From positions 5,232,001 through 5,296,000 of the forward strand of contig JAEOAD010000026.1 of assembly GCA_036365145.1 (NCBI GenBank): a stretch of DNA of 64,000 nt, in the 5' to 3' direction. Source of the DNA: Orientallactaga sibirica (lineage: Eukaryota > Chordata > Mammalia > Rodentia > Dipodidae). Under the pieces are notes generated by a model, which was not told the origin of the DNA, made no database searches, and was given only the letters and a program-made list of their open reading frames with translations. The translations under genes were made by a program, and so were the position numbers. Within the stretch, counting starts at the first letter, position 1; the number at the start of each line of letters is the position of its first letter. Below, piece by piece: positions 10,276 through 20,010 of this stretch.

Positions 10276-12122
10276 ACAAAGCCACTTTTTAGTTTATTAC
10301 TATTACGTACAAGAAGCAGAAGGATGGATAGCCAAAGGTGTCAGCTCTCCATCTTTATCCTTCATGTCAAAGCAGTGTAGATAGAAATAGAAGGGTCGGG
10401 TGACAGCAGTGGGTGGCATGGAACCTCCCTTCTAAGTTCGTTTGGGAAAGTGGATTTCACCTGTAAGGCCTTCCAGAGGGTGGCAGGGCAGGTGGCCTAG
10501 TGTTTATCAGAGCACAGAGTTGATGAGTCCTTGTCCCCTGAGGAGAGGGAGGTGAATGGGAGATGCCTTGAAGTGTACCTTGTGATCCTTGGCTTCATGG
10601 GGATGTGTCAGGATGCCATGGCTGTGTGTTCCCTTTGCCCCACAAGCCCACAGTCAGCCTCCACAGCCTTCACCTAAAGCACTTGGTCTCTTCTGATCTC
10701 TCCCCTGGAGAATATCAGGGTCAGTGAGCTTTCTAGGAATAAATGCCAACATCACACAATTGGATAGAGACCAGCTTCAGCTTCAGTTTCTTTCTCTCTC
10801 TTTCTCTCTCTGTGTATTTACCTACACATACAGTTATGCAAGATGGCCTTAGAAGCATACTAAATACAGGCTTCTTGTGTGTGAACTTAGAGCTAGCTAG
10901 TTGCCTTGAAATAAGATACTGCAAAAACTTCTCCATCATTCCAACACCCAAGAAGTGATTGACTAAAGACTCCAGGAGCTTGTCTGGCAACCCGGCAGCT
11001 ATACCCTGGTGCCCTGGAATGGAGGGAGCGGGAGATGGTAGTAGCACAAAGCAAAGGATCTAACAACAAAAAGTCTGAATTATCAATGAGAAGAATAGGA
11101 AGCACAGTGGGCATAAAGGAAACATTAGCTGGACATGGATGCAAAGAACATCATGCAAACGTGAAGTGCAAAGCAGTCGTCTCTGGCGTTAGATTTCCAT
11201 GGCTGTATCTGACAGACATAATTGGTCCTTCACTGGGCTGAATGTGTTACAGATACTTGCATTTTCCTGCGTCTGATCATTGACTGTTCAAGGGGGTTCC
11301 TGAGGCCAGTTTCTCTTACCTGTAAACCACATGCATATGCTCCTCCCAGGAACCTGGCTCACCTGTCACTGCTGGGGTCTCCTGTCTCTTCTCCTCTCTT
11401 GTTTCCTGGTTGCCTTTTACTCAAGCTCAGCCAAATAACTAGGAAGATAATGGAAATAGGAGCCGTTCTTAACTCTCGGGATAAAATACTCCTCTCTTTC
11501 ATTAGCAGTGAATAAGGGACTATTTTAATCTCTGCAGTGGCAGGTTGGATAAGAGCTTGGGCTCACATGCTCTCAGCTCTGCTCCCTCTTTTAATTTTAA
11601 TGTAAGTTTAATTTTCAGAAAATCATTGAACTTGTCTTGGCTTTCCCCTCTATAAGACATGGGTGTCTGCATTAAGGTTGATTGAGAAGATCAGGTGAGT
11701 TAACACCTATAAAGTAGTGGAATGACACAAACTGGTGGGCACAGAGCAAACGTCTGCAGCTGTTAGGATGTCTGGTGTCTTTGCAGATGTGTCAAGCCTG
11801 GACTCAGGCTCTGGACGCCTAATGGGCACGTCTCTAATCTTAACAAGAGACTTACACTGCCAGCAGAGATCTTTTCATGTGCATGACAAAACAAAGGATT
11901 CTGGCTGTGGTTGGAGGCTGACCCAGGAGTGTTGGTCAATTTAGGTCTATATGTGCCCATTGCTTGGGGTTCTGCTTGGCCCTTGTGACAGGCCCTGGAA
12001 AGAACCCTGTTCTCTTCACCTAAAGCTTGTTGCAGTCATGGTGAGTGCTAGGCACACCCTCTTGTAAAGACAAAGCCAAGGCCTTCCTGCTTTGCTTGGT
12101 AAAGGTACAAGCCCCCCCCCCC

Positions 12123-12276
12123 TTTTTTTTTTTTTTTGCTTTTTCAAGGTAGGGTCTCACTCTAGCCAGGCTGACCTGGAATTCACTATGTAGTCTCAGG
12201 GTGGCCTCAAAATCACGGTAGTCCTACCTCTGCATCCTGAGTGCTGGGATTATAAGCATGCACCACCATGCCCAGC
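12123..12276 (-). repeat. B1 SINE, antisense (unit 2, first of three)
   Basis: Counterpart of 9734-9910 with a shorter T tail preceded by a C run. Ends CACCATGCCCAGC. Confidence 0.9.
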
Positions 12277-12285
12277 ACAAGCCCC

Positions 12286-12489
12286 TTTTAAAAAAATTTA
12301 TTTATTTGAGAGAGCGTGAAAGAGGCAGACATAGAGTGTGGGCATGCCAGGGCTCCTTGCCACTTAAAATGAACTCTAGATGCATTTACCACTTAGTGCA
12401 TCTGGCTTTATGCTGGCACTGGGGAATCGAACTTGGGTTCTTAGGCTTTGCAGGCAAGTGCCCTAACCACTGAGCAATCTCTCCAGCCC
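12286..12489 (-). repeat. tSINE, antisense (unit 2, second of three)
   Basis: Counterpart of 9919-10117. It keeps GAACTTGGGTTC and CAGGGCTCC where unit 1 has small deletions, so unit 2 is closer to the consensus here. Confidence 0.9.
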
Positions 12490-12496
12490 ACAAGCC

Positions 12497-12647
12497 AATT
12501 TTTGGTTTTTCAAAGTAGGGTTTAGCTCTAGCCCAGGTTGACCTGGAATTTACCATGTATTATCATGGTGGCCTCAAACTCAAAGTGATCCTCCTACCTC
12601 TGCCTCCCAAGTGCTGGGATTAAAGGCTTGCGCCACCATGCCCAGCC
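12497..12647 (-). repeat. B1 SINE, antisense (unit 2, third of three)
   Basis: Counterpart of 10126-10275, with the consensus GCCACCATG where unit 1 reads CTACCATG. Confidence 0.9.
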
Positions 12648-13454
12648 ACAAAGCCACTTTTTAGTTTATTACTATTACGTACAAGAAGCAGAAGGATGGA
12701 TAGCCAAAGGTGTCAGCTCTCCATCTTTATCCTTCATGTCAAAGCAGTGTAGATAGAAATAGAAGGGTCGGGTGACAGCAGTGGGTGGCATGGAACCTCC
12801 CTGCTAAGTTCGTTTGGGAAAGTGGATTTCACCTGTAAGGCCTTCCAGAGGGTGGCAGGGCAGGTGGCCTAGTGTTTATCAGAGCACAGAGTTGATGAGT
12901 CCTTGTCCCCTGAGGAGAGGGAGGTGAATGGGAGATGCCTTGAAGTGCACCTTGTGATCCTTGGCTTCATGGGGATGTGTCAGGATGCCATGGCTGTGTG
13001 TTCCCTTTGCCCCACAAGCCCACAGTCAGCCTCCACAGCCTTCACCTAAAGCACTTGGTCTCTTCTGATCTCTCCCCTGGAGAATATCAGGGTCAGTGAG
13101 CTTTCTAGGAATAAATGCCAACATCACACAATTGGATAGAGACCAGCTTCAGCTTCAGTTTCTTTCTCTCTCTTTCTCTCTTTGTGTATTTACCTACACA
13201 TACAGTTATGCAAGATGGCCTTAGAAGCATACTAAATACAGGCTTCTTGTGTGTGAACTTAGAGCTAGCTAGTTGCCTTGAAATAAGATACTGCAAAAAC
13301 TTCTCCATCATTCCAACACCCAAGAAGTGATTGACTAAAGACTCCAGGAGCTTGTCTGGCAACCCGGCAGCTATACCCTGGTGCCCTGGAATGGAGGGAG
13401 CGGGAGATGGTAGTAGCACAAAGCAAAGGATCTAACAACAAAAAGTCTGAAGGG

Positions 13455-13597
13455 CCGGGCGTGGTGGCGCACGCCTTTAATCCCAGCACTCGGGAGGCAG
13501 AGGTAGAGGATCGCCGTGAGTTCAAGGCCAGCCTGAGACTACATAGTGAATTCCAGGTCAGCCTGGACTAGAGTGAAACCCTACCTCAAAAAAAAAA
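13455..13597 (+). repeat. B1 SINE, sense, young
   Basis: Intact head (CCGGGCGTGGTGGCGCACGC) and near-consensus body. Perfect 15-bp target duplication AAAAAGTCTGAAGGG at 13440-13454 and 13598-13612. Absent at the equivalent end of unit 1, so it inserted after, or together with, the duplication. Confidence 0.95.
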
Positions 13598-13902
13598 AAA
13601 AAGTCTGAAGGGCCACCGCTTCTTTTTAATGACTTGTCCCTGATATTAAAGGCCAAAAATACTGTGCTAAGCTCTCAAGGTGCCTCAGTGTAAGTTTAGA
13701 GAGGGGCTTTAACATGACCAACCAGGGTACACCCGGTCTGAGTTATGACCTCCCCAGCCCCCTCCTCTTTGAGCAAGACCTTTTCTATGCAGACATACCC
13801 AGCCATAGGAAACAGAATGAGATGAGGGACAGGTGGGAAACTGCCCTCACTTGGGCTGATAATTCCCTGATAAATGGTGGTTGTCTTCAAGGAGGCCAGA
13901 GC

Positions 13903-14056
13903 ATGCAACTCAGACATTATCTCATTAATCCTCCCCACCCCCATGAGGTAGGCAGGTGGCAGGTATTCCCCTCACTCTCAGGATCAGAGAGAATGGGGCC
14001 CTTATGCGACTTGCCCAAGGTCATATGGGGTGGCAAAGCCCAGCATATAATTTATT
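13903..14056 (+). repeat. MIR SINE fragment
   Basis: ACATTATCTCATTAATCCTC, CATGAGGTAGGCAGGTGG, CTCAGGATCAGAGAGAATG and GACTTGCCCAAGGTCAT follow the MIR core in the right order. Confidence 0.75.
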
Positions 14057-15115
14057 GCTGTTAAAGCTTGAGCCTGTGGTTTCTTCCTTTTCCCTTCCCC
14101 GCTATTAACAGACTACACAGGAATATTTTAACCAGGTGATTTTCATCAAGTGTCCCTTCCTGAAGTACTCCTGGCTCTCTCCTTGGGTTTGGAAACTTGC
14201 CAGAGCAATTACAGAGATTTAGGGGATAGGGTGGAGTGAATATGTAGCCTGTGAGTTCAGCTAGTGAGCCCTCAAGGAACCCCATGGCATTGCCCATCTC
14301 TGGGAGCCTTGCCTACTGTGGTTCATAGCTGGTGCCCTGCTTTCCCTATTTTGGGGCTCTTGCTTGACGACGTGGCCATGGGAAGTTGAATGGAGGTAGT
14401 CCTGTCCCATCAACTCCTCTTTCACTGTCCCCTGGGAGGCTGCACTGCTTACATTCAAAAAATCATGGTACTACTGGGCTTTGGGCTAGGAACCTCTCCC
14501 TTCGTGCAGTACACTATCACGCACAGAGTCCCTGCTTACTGAATTACATGGATTTGGGCTATCTGGCACAAGTCAGGCAAGTGCCATTCCTGTTCCACAC
14601 ACAAGCAAGGTCAACTGGGGGGAGGGAAAGTAATGGCCTGATGCTGGAGTTCAGCTGTGTTCGTTTCTTCACACCCTGCCTGTTGTGCATGAGGCCCTAT
14701 GTTTGATCCTCACTCAGCTCCTTTTCCTGGGATGTTGTGAATAAACGTCTCTTCCCCCCAGATGGGACATCAACACAAACCAAAGACACAATCCCACCTG
14801 TCTAATTTGGTAAACCTGTGAGTTTAATCGGAGTTGCTTACAGGTTTATGATTGACCTGAGCAGGTGCAATCCCGAAGTCTCTCTTCCTATAGTTGTTAC
14901 CTGCTTTTACATCCTTGAGGAGGGGGAGGACTCAAGAGCCCCTCCCACCTTCCACAAGGGAATGCTAGAGAACTCGCTCTTGTTAAACAGTCTTGTGATC
15001 TCGAGGTACCAATGGTCACATGTGTAAAGGGCACACACGTGCACGCCCACACTCCTGCTACCCTGCCACTAATGATACAGTCTTGCCCCACCCACACTTT
15101 ATTTGCATAATTCTT
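14057..15115. other. Unique intronic sequence
   Basis: No SINE or LINE recognised. Short overlapping open frames only. Confidence 0.4.
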
Positions 15116-15296
15116 TTTTAAAAATATTTTTATTTGAGAGAGAGAGAATGGAGCACCAGGGCCTCCAGCCACTGCAAACAAACTCCAGACACATGTGCCC
15201 CCTGTGCATCTGGCTTACGTGGGTCCTGGGGAATCAAACCCGGGTCCTTTGGCTTTGCAGGCAAAGGCCTTAACTGCTAAGCCATCTTCTCCAGCC
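15116..15296 (-). repeat. tSINE, antisense
   Basis: AAAATATTTTTATTTGAGAG tail side, near-consensus body including GGAATCAAACCCGGG (B-box side), ends TTCTCCAGCC. Confidence 0.85.
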
Positions 15297-15299
15297 TGC

Positions 15300-15507
15300 T
15301 TTTATTTTTTTTAATTTGCAAGCAGAGAGAGAGAGAAGAGAGGCAGACAGAGAGAGAATGGGCATGCAAGGGCCTGTAGCCACTGCAGATGATCTCCAGA
15401 TGCATGTGCCCCTTGTGCATCTGGCTTACATGGGTCCTGGAGAATCGAACCGGGATCCTTTGGCTTTGCAGGCAAACACCTTAACCACTAAGCCATTTCT
15501 CCAGCCC
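15300..15507 (-). repeat. tSINE, antisense
   Basis: Second copy directly behind the first. The tail is degraded to TTTTTAATTTGCAAGC; the body is complete, with AGAATCGAACCGGGATCC on the B-box side. Confidence 0.85.
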
Positions 15508-15516
15508 TTAATTTTT

Positions 15517-15660
15517 TTTTAATTTTAGTTTTTCAAGGTAGGGTTTCATTCTAGCCCAGGCTGTCCTGGAATTCACTATGTAATCTCAGCATGGCCTAGA
15601 ACTCAATGGCAATTCTCCTAGCTTTGCTTCTGGAGTGCTGGGAATAAAGGTGTGCACAGC
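15517..15660 (-). repeat. B1 SINE, antisense, interrupted
   Basis: TTTTTCAAGGTAGGGTTTC through GGGAATAAAGGTGTGCAC. Its 5' end is displaced to 15795-15820 (AAAGGTGTTCACCATCATGC) by the sense B1 that follows. Confidence 0.8.
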
Positions 15661-15797
15661 CATGTGTGGGAGGTAGAGATAGAAGGATCTCTGTGAGTTT
15701 GAGGCCACCCTGAGACTACATAGTGAATTCCAGGACAGCCTGGGCTAGAGCAAGACCCTACCTTGAAAAAATAAAATAAAATAAATAATAAAATAAA
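15661..15797 (+). repeat. B1 SINE, sense, 5' truncated, nested
   Basis: Starts at TGGGAGGTAGAGATAG and ends CTACCTTGAAAAAATAAAAT. AATAAAGGTGT occurs before and after it, marking insertion into the antisense B1. Together they form an inverted pair. Confidence 0.8.
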
Positions 15798-15831
15798 GGT
15801 GTTCACCATCATGCTTGGCAATTGTCCTTTT

Positions 15832-15994
15832 AAAAGCTGGGCTTGGTGGTGTGTACTTTTAATCCCAGCACTCAGGAGGCAGAGGCAGGAGGATCACCAT
15901 GAGTTTGAGGCCACCCTGATACTATGAATTCCAGGTCAGACTGGGCTAGAGTGAAACCCTACCTCAAAAAAATAAATAAATAAAATAAATAAAA
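15832..15994 (+). repeat. B1 SINE, sense
   Basis: GCTGGGCTTGGTGGTGTG head to CTACCTC plus an AAATAAATAAA tail. Confidence 0.85.
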
Positions 15995-16140
15995 GGTTGA
16001 ATAATACTATATGGATATACCATAGTTTGTTTATTCATCAGTTGGTGATCATTAGGATTATTTCTGCCCTTTGCCTTTTATGAATAACGTTTAGACATTC
16101 AATGCACAAGATTTTGTGTATATGGTAACCCTGTCTTTTT
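15995..16140 (-). repeat. Ancient L1 3' fragment, antisense
   Basis: GGATATACCATAGTTTGTTTATTCATCAGTTGG then GGATTATTTCTGCCC and TTTATGAATAACG are the reverse strand of an L1 3' end of mammal-wide type. The same element seems to resume at 16741, 17062 and 17555. Confidence 0.7.
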
Positions 16141-16144
16141 TTAG

Positions 16145-16267
16145 GTGAGGGGGTTGGATTTTGCGGTAGGGTCTTGCTCTAACCCAGGCTGACCTGGAAT
16201 TCACTATGTAGTCTCAGGGTGGTCTCAAACTCACACTGATCCTTCTACTTGTGCCATCATGTCCAAC
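16145..16267 (-). repeat. B1 SINE, antisense, internal deletion
   Basis: GCGGTAGGGTCTTGCTCTAACC to CTACTTGTGCCATCATG. The CTCCCGAGTGCTGGGATTAAAGG segment is missing. Confidence 0.75.
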
Positions 16268-16388
16268 TTTTTAAAAAATTTTTTGTGAACAACTTCCACA
16301 CATACACACAATATATCATAACCACAATCCCCTCCCGTCAACCTCCTTTGTCCCCCCTCCCCAATCTTGCCTTAAGCAAATCCCTTCA
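16268..16388 (-). repeat. L1-like 3'-end family, fragment
   Basis: TTTTTTGTGAACAACTTCCAC then pyrimidine-rich CCTCCTTTGTCCCCCCTCC and CAACTAGTCCC. The same motif order recurs at 27677, 29191 and 37830. I recall it from rodent L1 3' UTRs read antisense; the family call is tentative. Confidence 0.5.
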
Positions 16389-16397
16389 ACTAGTCCC

Positions 16398-16537
16398 TTA
16401 ACTGGGCATGATAACACATGCCATTAAGCCCAGCGCTTTGGAGGCTGAGGTAAGAGGATCACTGTGAGTTTAAGATCAGCCTGGGCTAGAGCAAGACCCT
16501 GCCTCAATCCCCTCCCTTACCCCCCTCAAAAAAAAGA
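16398..16537 (+). repeat. B1 SINE, sense, diverged
   Basis: ACTGGGCATGATAACACATG head. CAACTAGTCCCT before and CAACTCGTCCCT after form the target duplication, so it sits inside the L1-like element. Confidence 0.75.
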
Positions 16538-16542
16538 TAACA

Positions 16543-16740
16543 ACTCGTCCCTGGTCTATCTGGATGTCATCATTTTTTACTTCTATTATGCTGGTCTTAT
16601 GTAGGCAGCACCAGTCACTGTGAGGTCATGAATGCCACGGCCACTCAGTATCTGGAAGACAGTATTGTAAGCACTCCCCACCCCTTTTGCCTCTCACATT
16701 GTTTCTGCCAGATCTCCCACAATGGTTGCTGAGCTTTGGA
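16543..16740 (-). repeat. L1-like 3'-end family, continued
   Basis: GGTCTTATGTAGGCAGCACC, GTGAGGTCATGAATGCCACGG and GAGCTTTGGAGGGTG are shared with 28250, 29370 and 39290. Strand inferred from the T-rich side lying at the left. Confidence 0.5.
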
Positions 16741-16992
16741 GGGTGTTGAGTCTTTCTTATGATTGCAGTCCTAGTGGGTATGAAATGGTGTCTCATTGTG
16801 GTTTTGATTCCTTGAAGGCTAATGATGTGGGACAGCTTTTCATGTGCTCACTGACATTTGCATATCTTTTTTGGAGAACATTTTTTCAGATCCTTTCCCC
16901 ATATTTAATTAGATAATTTGTCTTTTTATTATTGGGTTCTAAGAATTCTTTCAGTATTTTAGATATCAGTCTCTTGCCAAATGTAAGGTTTA
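16741..16992 (-). repeat. Ancient L1 fragment, antisense, continued
   Basis: GGTGTCTCATTGTGGTTTTG, GGCTAATGATGTGGGACAGC, TTTTCATGTGCTC and TTTTTATTATTGGGTTCTAAG follow the reverse strand of the ORF2/3' UTR region of mammalian L1. No intact reading frame. Confidence 0.75.
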
Positions 16993-17060
16993 CATGGTGG
17001 CGGGACACTTGCCAAGCACATACAGCGTCTTGGGTTTGATTCTTAGCATTACAACTAAAA
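16993..17060 (+). repeat. ID-like relic inserted in L1
   Basis: CACTTGCCAAGCACATACAG then TTGGGTTTGATTCTTAGCA resembles the second half of an ID element; short A tail follows. The L1 text resumes at about 17062. Confidence 0.4.
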
Positions 17061-17105
17061 AAACACACGTCTCATGTTTTCTTATATTCTGCGGGTTGGC
17101 CCTTT

Positions 17106-17337
17106 TTTTAAAAAATATTTTATTATTTATCTATTTATTTGAGAGAGAGAGAGAAAAAAATAGGCAGGCAGAGAGAGAGAGTGGGCATGCCAGGGCCTCC
17201 AGCCACTGCAAACAAACTCCAGATGTGTGTGCTCCCTTGTCCATCTGGCTTACATGGGTCCTGGAGAATTGAGCCTTGAACCGGGGTCCTTAGGCTTCAC
17301 AGGCAAGTGTTTAACCACTAAGCCATCTCTTCAGCCC
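17106..17337 (-). repeat. tSINE, antisense, split B-box subfamily
   Basis: Full body. On the B-box side it reads GAATTGAGCCTTGAACCGG (17266 onward), with about 9 nt extra between the two halves of the box, as at 47843, 58801 and 62688. Confidence 0.85.
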
Positions 17338-17347
17338 TGGGTTGTCT

Positions 17348-17554
17348 TTTTAAAATTTTTTTAAAATTTATTTTGTTTATTTGAGAGAGAAAGAGGCAGA
17401 GAGAGAGAGATACTAGTGCCTTCAGCCACTGCAAATGAACTCCAGATGCATGTGCTGCTTTGTGCATCTGGCTAACGTGGGTCCTGGGGAATCGAACCTG
17501 GGTCCTTTGGCTTTGCAGGCAAGAGCCTTAACCACTAAGCCATCCCTCCAGCCC
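17348..17554 (-). repeat. tSINE, antisense
   Basis: Standard body with GGAATCGAACCTGGG. Only about ten bases of L1 sequence (GGGTTGTCTTTT) separate it from the previous copy, so both landed in the same L1. Confidence 0.85.
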
Positions 17555-17612
17555 CCCTTTCACCTTCTTGATAGTCTTTTACTATCTTGACAGAGTTCAT
17601 TTTGTCCATGAG
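17555..17612 (-). repeat. Ancient L1 fragment, antisense, continued
   Basis: TTTCACCTTCTTGATAGTC and GAGTTCATTTTGTCC continue the L1 reverse strand after the two tSINEs. Confidence 0.6.
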
Positions 17613-18015
17613 TCACTAGCTGCTTGTGCTTGTTGTGTTGGGTCCTTTCCCCAGGCTCATGTGCCCCAGGCTTCTTATGTCTAGCAACCAGGAATACAAG
17701 CAGGTTGGGGACAGCTCAGAGGTCATGCGATTATTCTAAGGCTGCACAGAAATGGTGGCGGGGGCCACTCAAGGCTAGCACGGCCTGTATCAAGGCCCAT
17801 GGTCATCGTAGCACAGTCCAGTGAAGATTCCTAAATGGATTGATTCAGCATAGACTGACAGGCCCTGATCCTAGGCCAGATGCTCAGATGTTTTCTCTCA
17901 ACACTGTTAAGAACCCTTGTTCAGACTGGCTGCTTGGTAAATGCTAGATTATTCCTCTAATTTTACGTTTTATCCTAATAAAAGAGATACTTTGTAAATT
18001 TTAAAAAGTACAATC
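17613..18015. other. Unique intronic sequence
   Basis: No element recognised. Confidence 0.35.
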
Positions 18016-18173
18016 TTTTTTTTTTTTTTTTATTTTTTGAGGTAGGGTTTCACTCTAGCCCAGGCTGACCTGGAATTCACTATGTAATCTCAGGGTGGAC
18101 TCGAACTCATGGTGATCCTCCTACCTCTGCCTCCCAAGTGCTGGGATTAAAGGCGTGCACCACCATGCCTGGC
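18016..18173 (-). repeat. B1 SINE, antisense
   Basis: Poly-T, TTGAGGTAGGGTTTCAC, to CACCACCATGCCTGGC. Followed by a second T run. Confidence 0.9.
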
Positions 18174-18245
18174 TTTTTTTTTTTTTTTTTAAGTATTAGA
18201 ATCTTCATGGAGAAGTATGATCCTGTCCAAGGCTTTCCTTTTGGG

Positions 18246-18433
18246 ACCAGAGAGCTGGTTCAGTAAGAGCACTCACTGCACAAGCACGAGGCCTTGACTT
18301 CCATTCTCAGCACCCACATAGAAAGCTCCACATGGCTGTGCACATCTGTGAGCCCTGTGAACCCTGAGGGGGTTGGAAACAGGAGGACCGCTGAGATCTA
18401 GGCTGAGGGAGAGACTGTCTCAAGAAAATAAGG
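18246..18433 (+). repeat. Old B2/B3/B4-type tRNA SINE, sense, part 1
   Basis: AGAGAGCTGGTTCAGTAAGAGC, CTTCCATTCTCAGCACCCACAT, then GAGACTGTCTCAAGAAAATAAGG. Interrupted by the tSINE at 18434. Exact rodent family not assigned. Confidence 0.5.
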
Positions 18434-18653
18434 GGGGCTGGAGAGATGGCTAAGAGGTTAAGGTGCTTGCCTGCAAAGCCTTAAGGATCCAGGTTCGATT
18501 ACCCAGAACCCACATAAGCCAGATGCACAAGGTGGCATTTGTGTTTGCAGTGGATTGAGACCCTGGTGTGCCCATTCTCTCTCTCTCCCTCCCTCTTTTC
18601 CTCCCTCCCCGCCTCTCTGCCTCTCAAATAAATAAATACTTAAAAATTTAAAA
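18434..18653 (+). repeat. tSINE, sense, nested in older SINE
   Basis: GGCTGGAGAGATGGCTAAG head, GGTTCGATTACCC B box, AATAAATAAATAC tail. Perfect flanking AGAAAATAAGG at 18423-18433 and 18654-18664. Confidence 0.9.
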
Positions 18654-18775
18654 AGAAAATAAGGTGGAAGAGGGATAAGAGGACACTCGATGTTCTCTGG
18701 CTTCCACAGGCATGTGCATCTGTGCACACACATATACATACCCCACGTGATAAACAAAAACGAAAAGGCTGTCCT
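18654..18775 (+). repeat. Old B2/B3/B4-type SINE, part 2
   Basis: TTCTCTGGCTTCCACAGGCATGTGCATCTGTGCACACAC is the recognisable 3' portion of such rodent SINEs, resuming after the nested tSINE. Confidence 0.5.
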
Positions 18776-18987
18776 GGGCTGGAGAGGGCTTAGTGGCTCA
18801 GGCACTTGCCTGTGAAGCCTAAGGACTGAGGTTCAATTCTCCAGTACCTACGTAAGCCGGATGCAGAAGGTGGCGTGTGCATCTGTAGTTTGCAGTGTCT
18901 GGAGGTTCTGTCGTGCCCATTCTCTCTCTGTCTTCCTCTTCCTCCTTCTCCCTCTCTCCTTCCCCCCCAGTAAATAAAAATAAAAGG
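18776..18987 (+). repeat. tSINE, sense
   Basis: GGCTGGAGAGGGCTTAG (2-nt deletion in the A-box region), AGGTTCAATTCTCC B box, CT-tract, AAATAAAAATAAAA tail. Confidence 0.85.
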
Positions 18988-19165
18988 TAATTATCCTTAA
19001 ATTCATTTAAAAATTGTTTAAAAAGAAAAGGCTTTCCTTCATCTGAGGTCATAAAACTACTCCAAAATTACAAAAAAAAAAAAATGAACAAATTACATTC
19101 CATTAGATCCTTGTGAAGAAATTCTCCAAATATCACAACTCATTGGCTTTACATATACAGAACCT

Positions 19166-19279
19166 TGGGTCTTTTGAGACAGGGTTTCACTCTGTAACCC
19201 AGGCTGTCCTTGGATTTGTAGCAATGCTGCCTCAGACTCCTGAGTAGTGGGATTTCAGTCCTGAGCACCACGCCTGGCT
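19166..19279 (-). repeat. Old B1-like element, antisense
   Basis: TTTTGAGACAGGGTTTCACTCTGTAACCCAGG resembles the mouse-style B1 head region more than the local young B1; ends CACCACGCCTGGC. Confidence 0.65.
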
Positions 19280-19394
19280 TTTAAAAAGAAGCTTGCTTTC
19301 TTATTGTAATTGTAATTGTAATTGTTGGAAGATATGGATTTCAGGAGTATGGTGAAAGGCTTCCCCTTCTTTTTAATTATGAAAACAAAACAAG

Positions 19395-19548
19395 AGCCTG
19401 GTGTGGTGGTGCATACCTTTAATCCTAGCACTCCCAGCAGAGGTAGGCAGATCGCCATGAGTTCAAGGCCACCCTGAGACTACAGAGTAAATTTTAGGTC
19501 AGCCTGGACTAGAGTGAGACCCTAACTCAAAAAACAAAATCAAAAAAA
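19395..19548 (+). repeat. B1 SINE, sense
   Basis: GCCTGGTGTGGTGGTGCATACC to CTAACTCAAAAAACAAAATC; small deletion near 19430. Confidence 0.85.
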
Positions 19549-19868
19549 GCAAAGCTTCTAGAAGAACCACTTGTTCTTGCCTGTCCTATATCTCTCCTCA
19601 GACTTGACCTTGACCTCCCATCTGGCCTTGTGTTTCAGAGCTGGGTCTTTGAAGACATCTTTGTTGATAAGTTTTATCCAAAGGCTTAGGTGGTTGTAAT
19701 TATAAGCTTTTGTGAAAAACTTCATCATTGACCTCTTGGAGATTATTTCTTGTTAACCCAAGATTGCTGTCACCGAGGAAATAGCAGTCAACTGTAGGCA
19801 CCAGATCATAGAGGGCAGTAAGTTGCCATCACCAGTGGTCTTCATGATAGCAGGATTTGTTTTGTTTT
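19549..19868. other. Unique intronic sequence
   Basis: Nothing recognised. Confidence 0.35.
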
Positions 19869-20010
19869 TTGTTTTTGGAGATAGGGTCTTAATCTAGCCC
19901 AGGCTGACCTGGAACTCATTGTATTCTCAAGCTTTCCTCGAATTCACAGTAATCCTCCTACCTCTGTCTCCTGAGTTCTGGGATTAAAGGGGTACACCAC
20001 CATGCCGGGC
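19869..20010 (-). repeat. B1 SINE, antisense, diverged
   Basis: TTTTTGGAGATAGGGTC to CACCACCATGCCGGGC with several substitutions. Confidence 0.8.

Larger units (their letters stand above)
8715..11079 (+). repeat. Tandem duplication, unit 1 (2365 bp)
   Basis: Begins TTATCAATGAGAAG and ends AAGTCTGAA. The same order of sequence recurs from 11080 with very few differences over 2.3 kb. It contains about 1 kb of unique DNA (8715-9733), three antisense SINEs (9734-10275) and about 0.8 kb of unique DNA (10284-11079). No gene is recognised inside. The direct head-to-tail junction with unit 2 is at 11079/11080, with no junctional microhomology visible. Confidence 0.95.
11080..13451 (+). repeat. Tandem duplication, unit 2 (2372 bp)
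   Basis: Copy of 8715-11079. Differences seen by eye: 12 nt at 11341-11352 replace 7 nt at 8976-8982; an extra 14 nt at 12042-12055; a C12-T tract in place of a longer pure T tract near 12112; and scattered substitutions. The end AAGTCTGAA lies inside the left target duplication of the B1 at 13455. Confidence 0.95.

Noticed and set aside
8857..11515. Two near-identical small frames (8857 and 11222) suggesting a gene family
   Set aside because: They are the same spot in the two units of the tandem duplication; no coding evidence.
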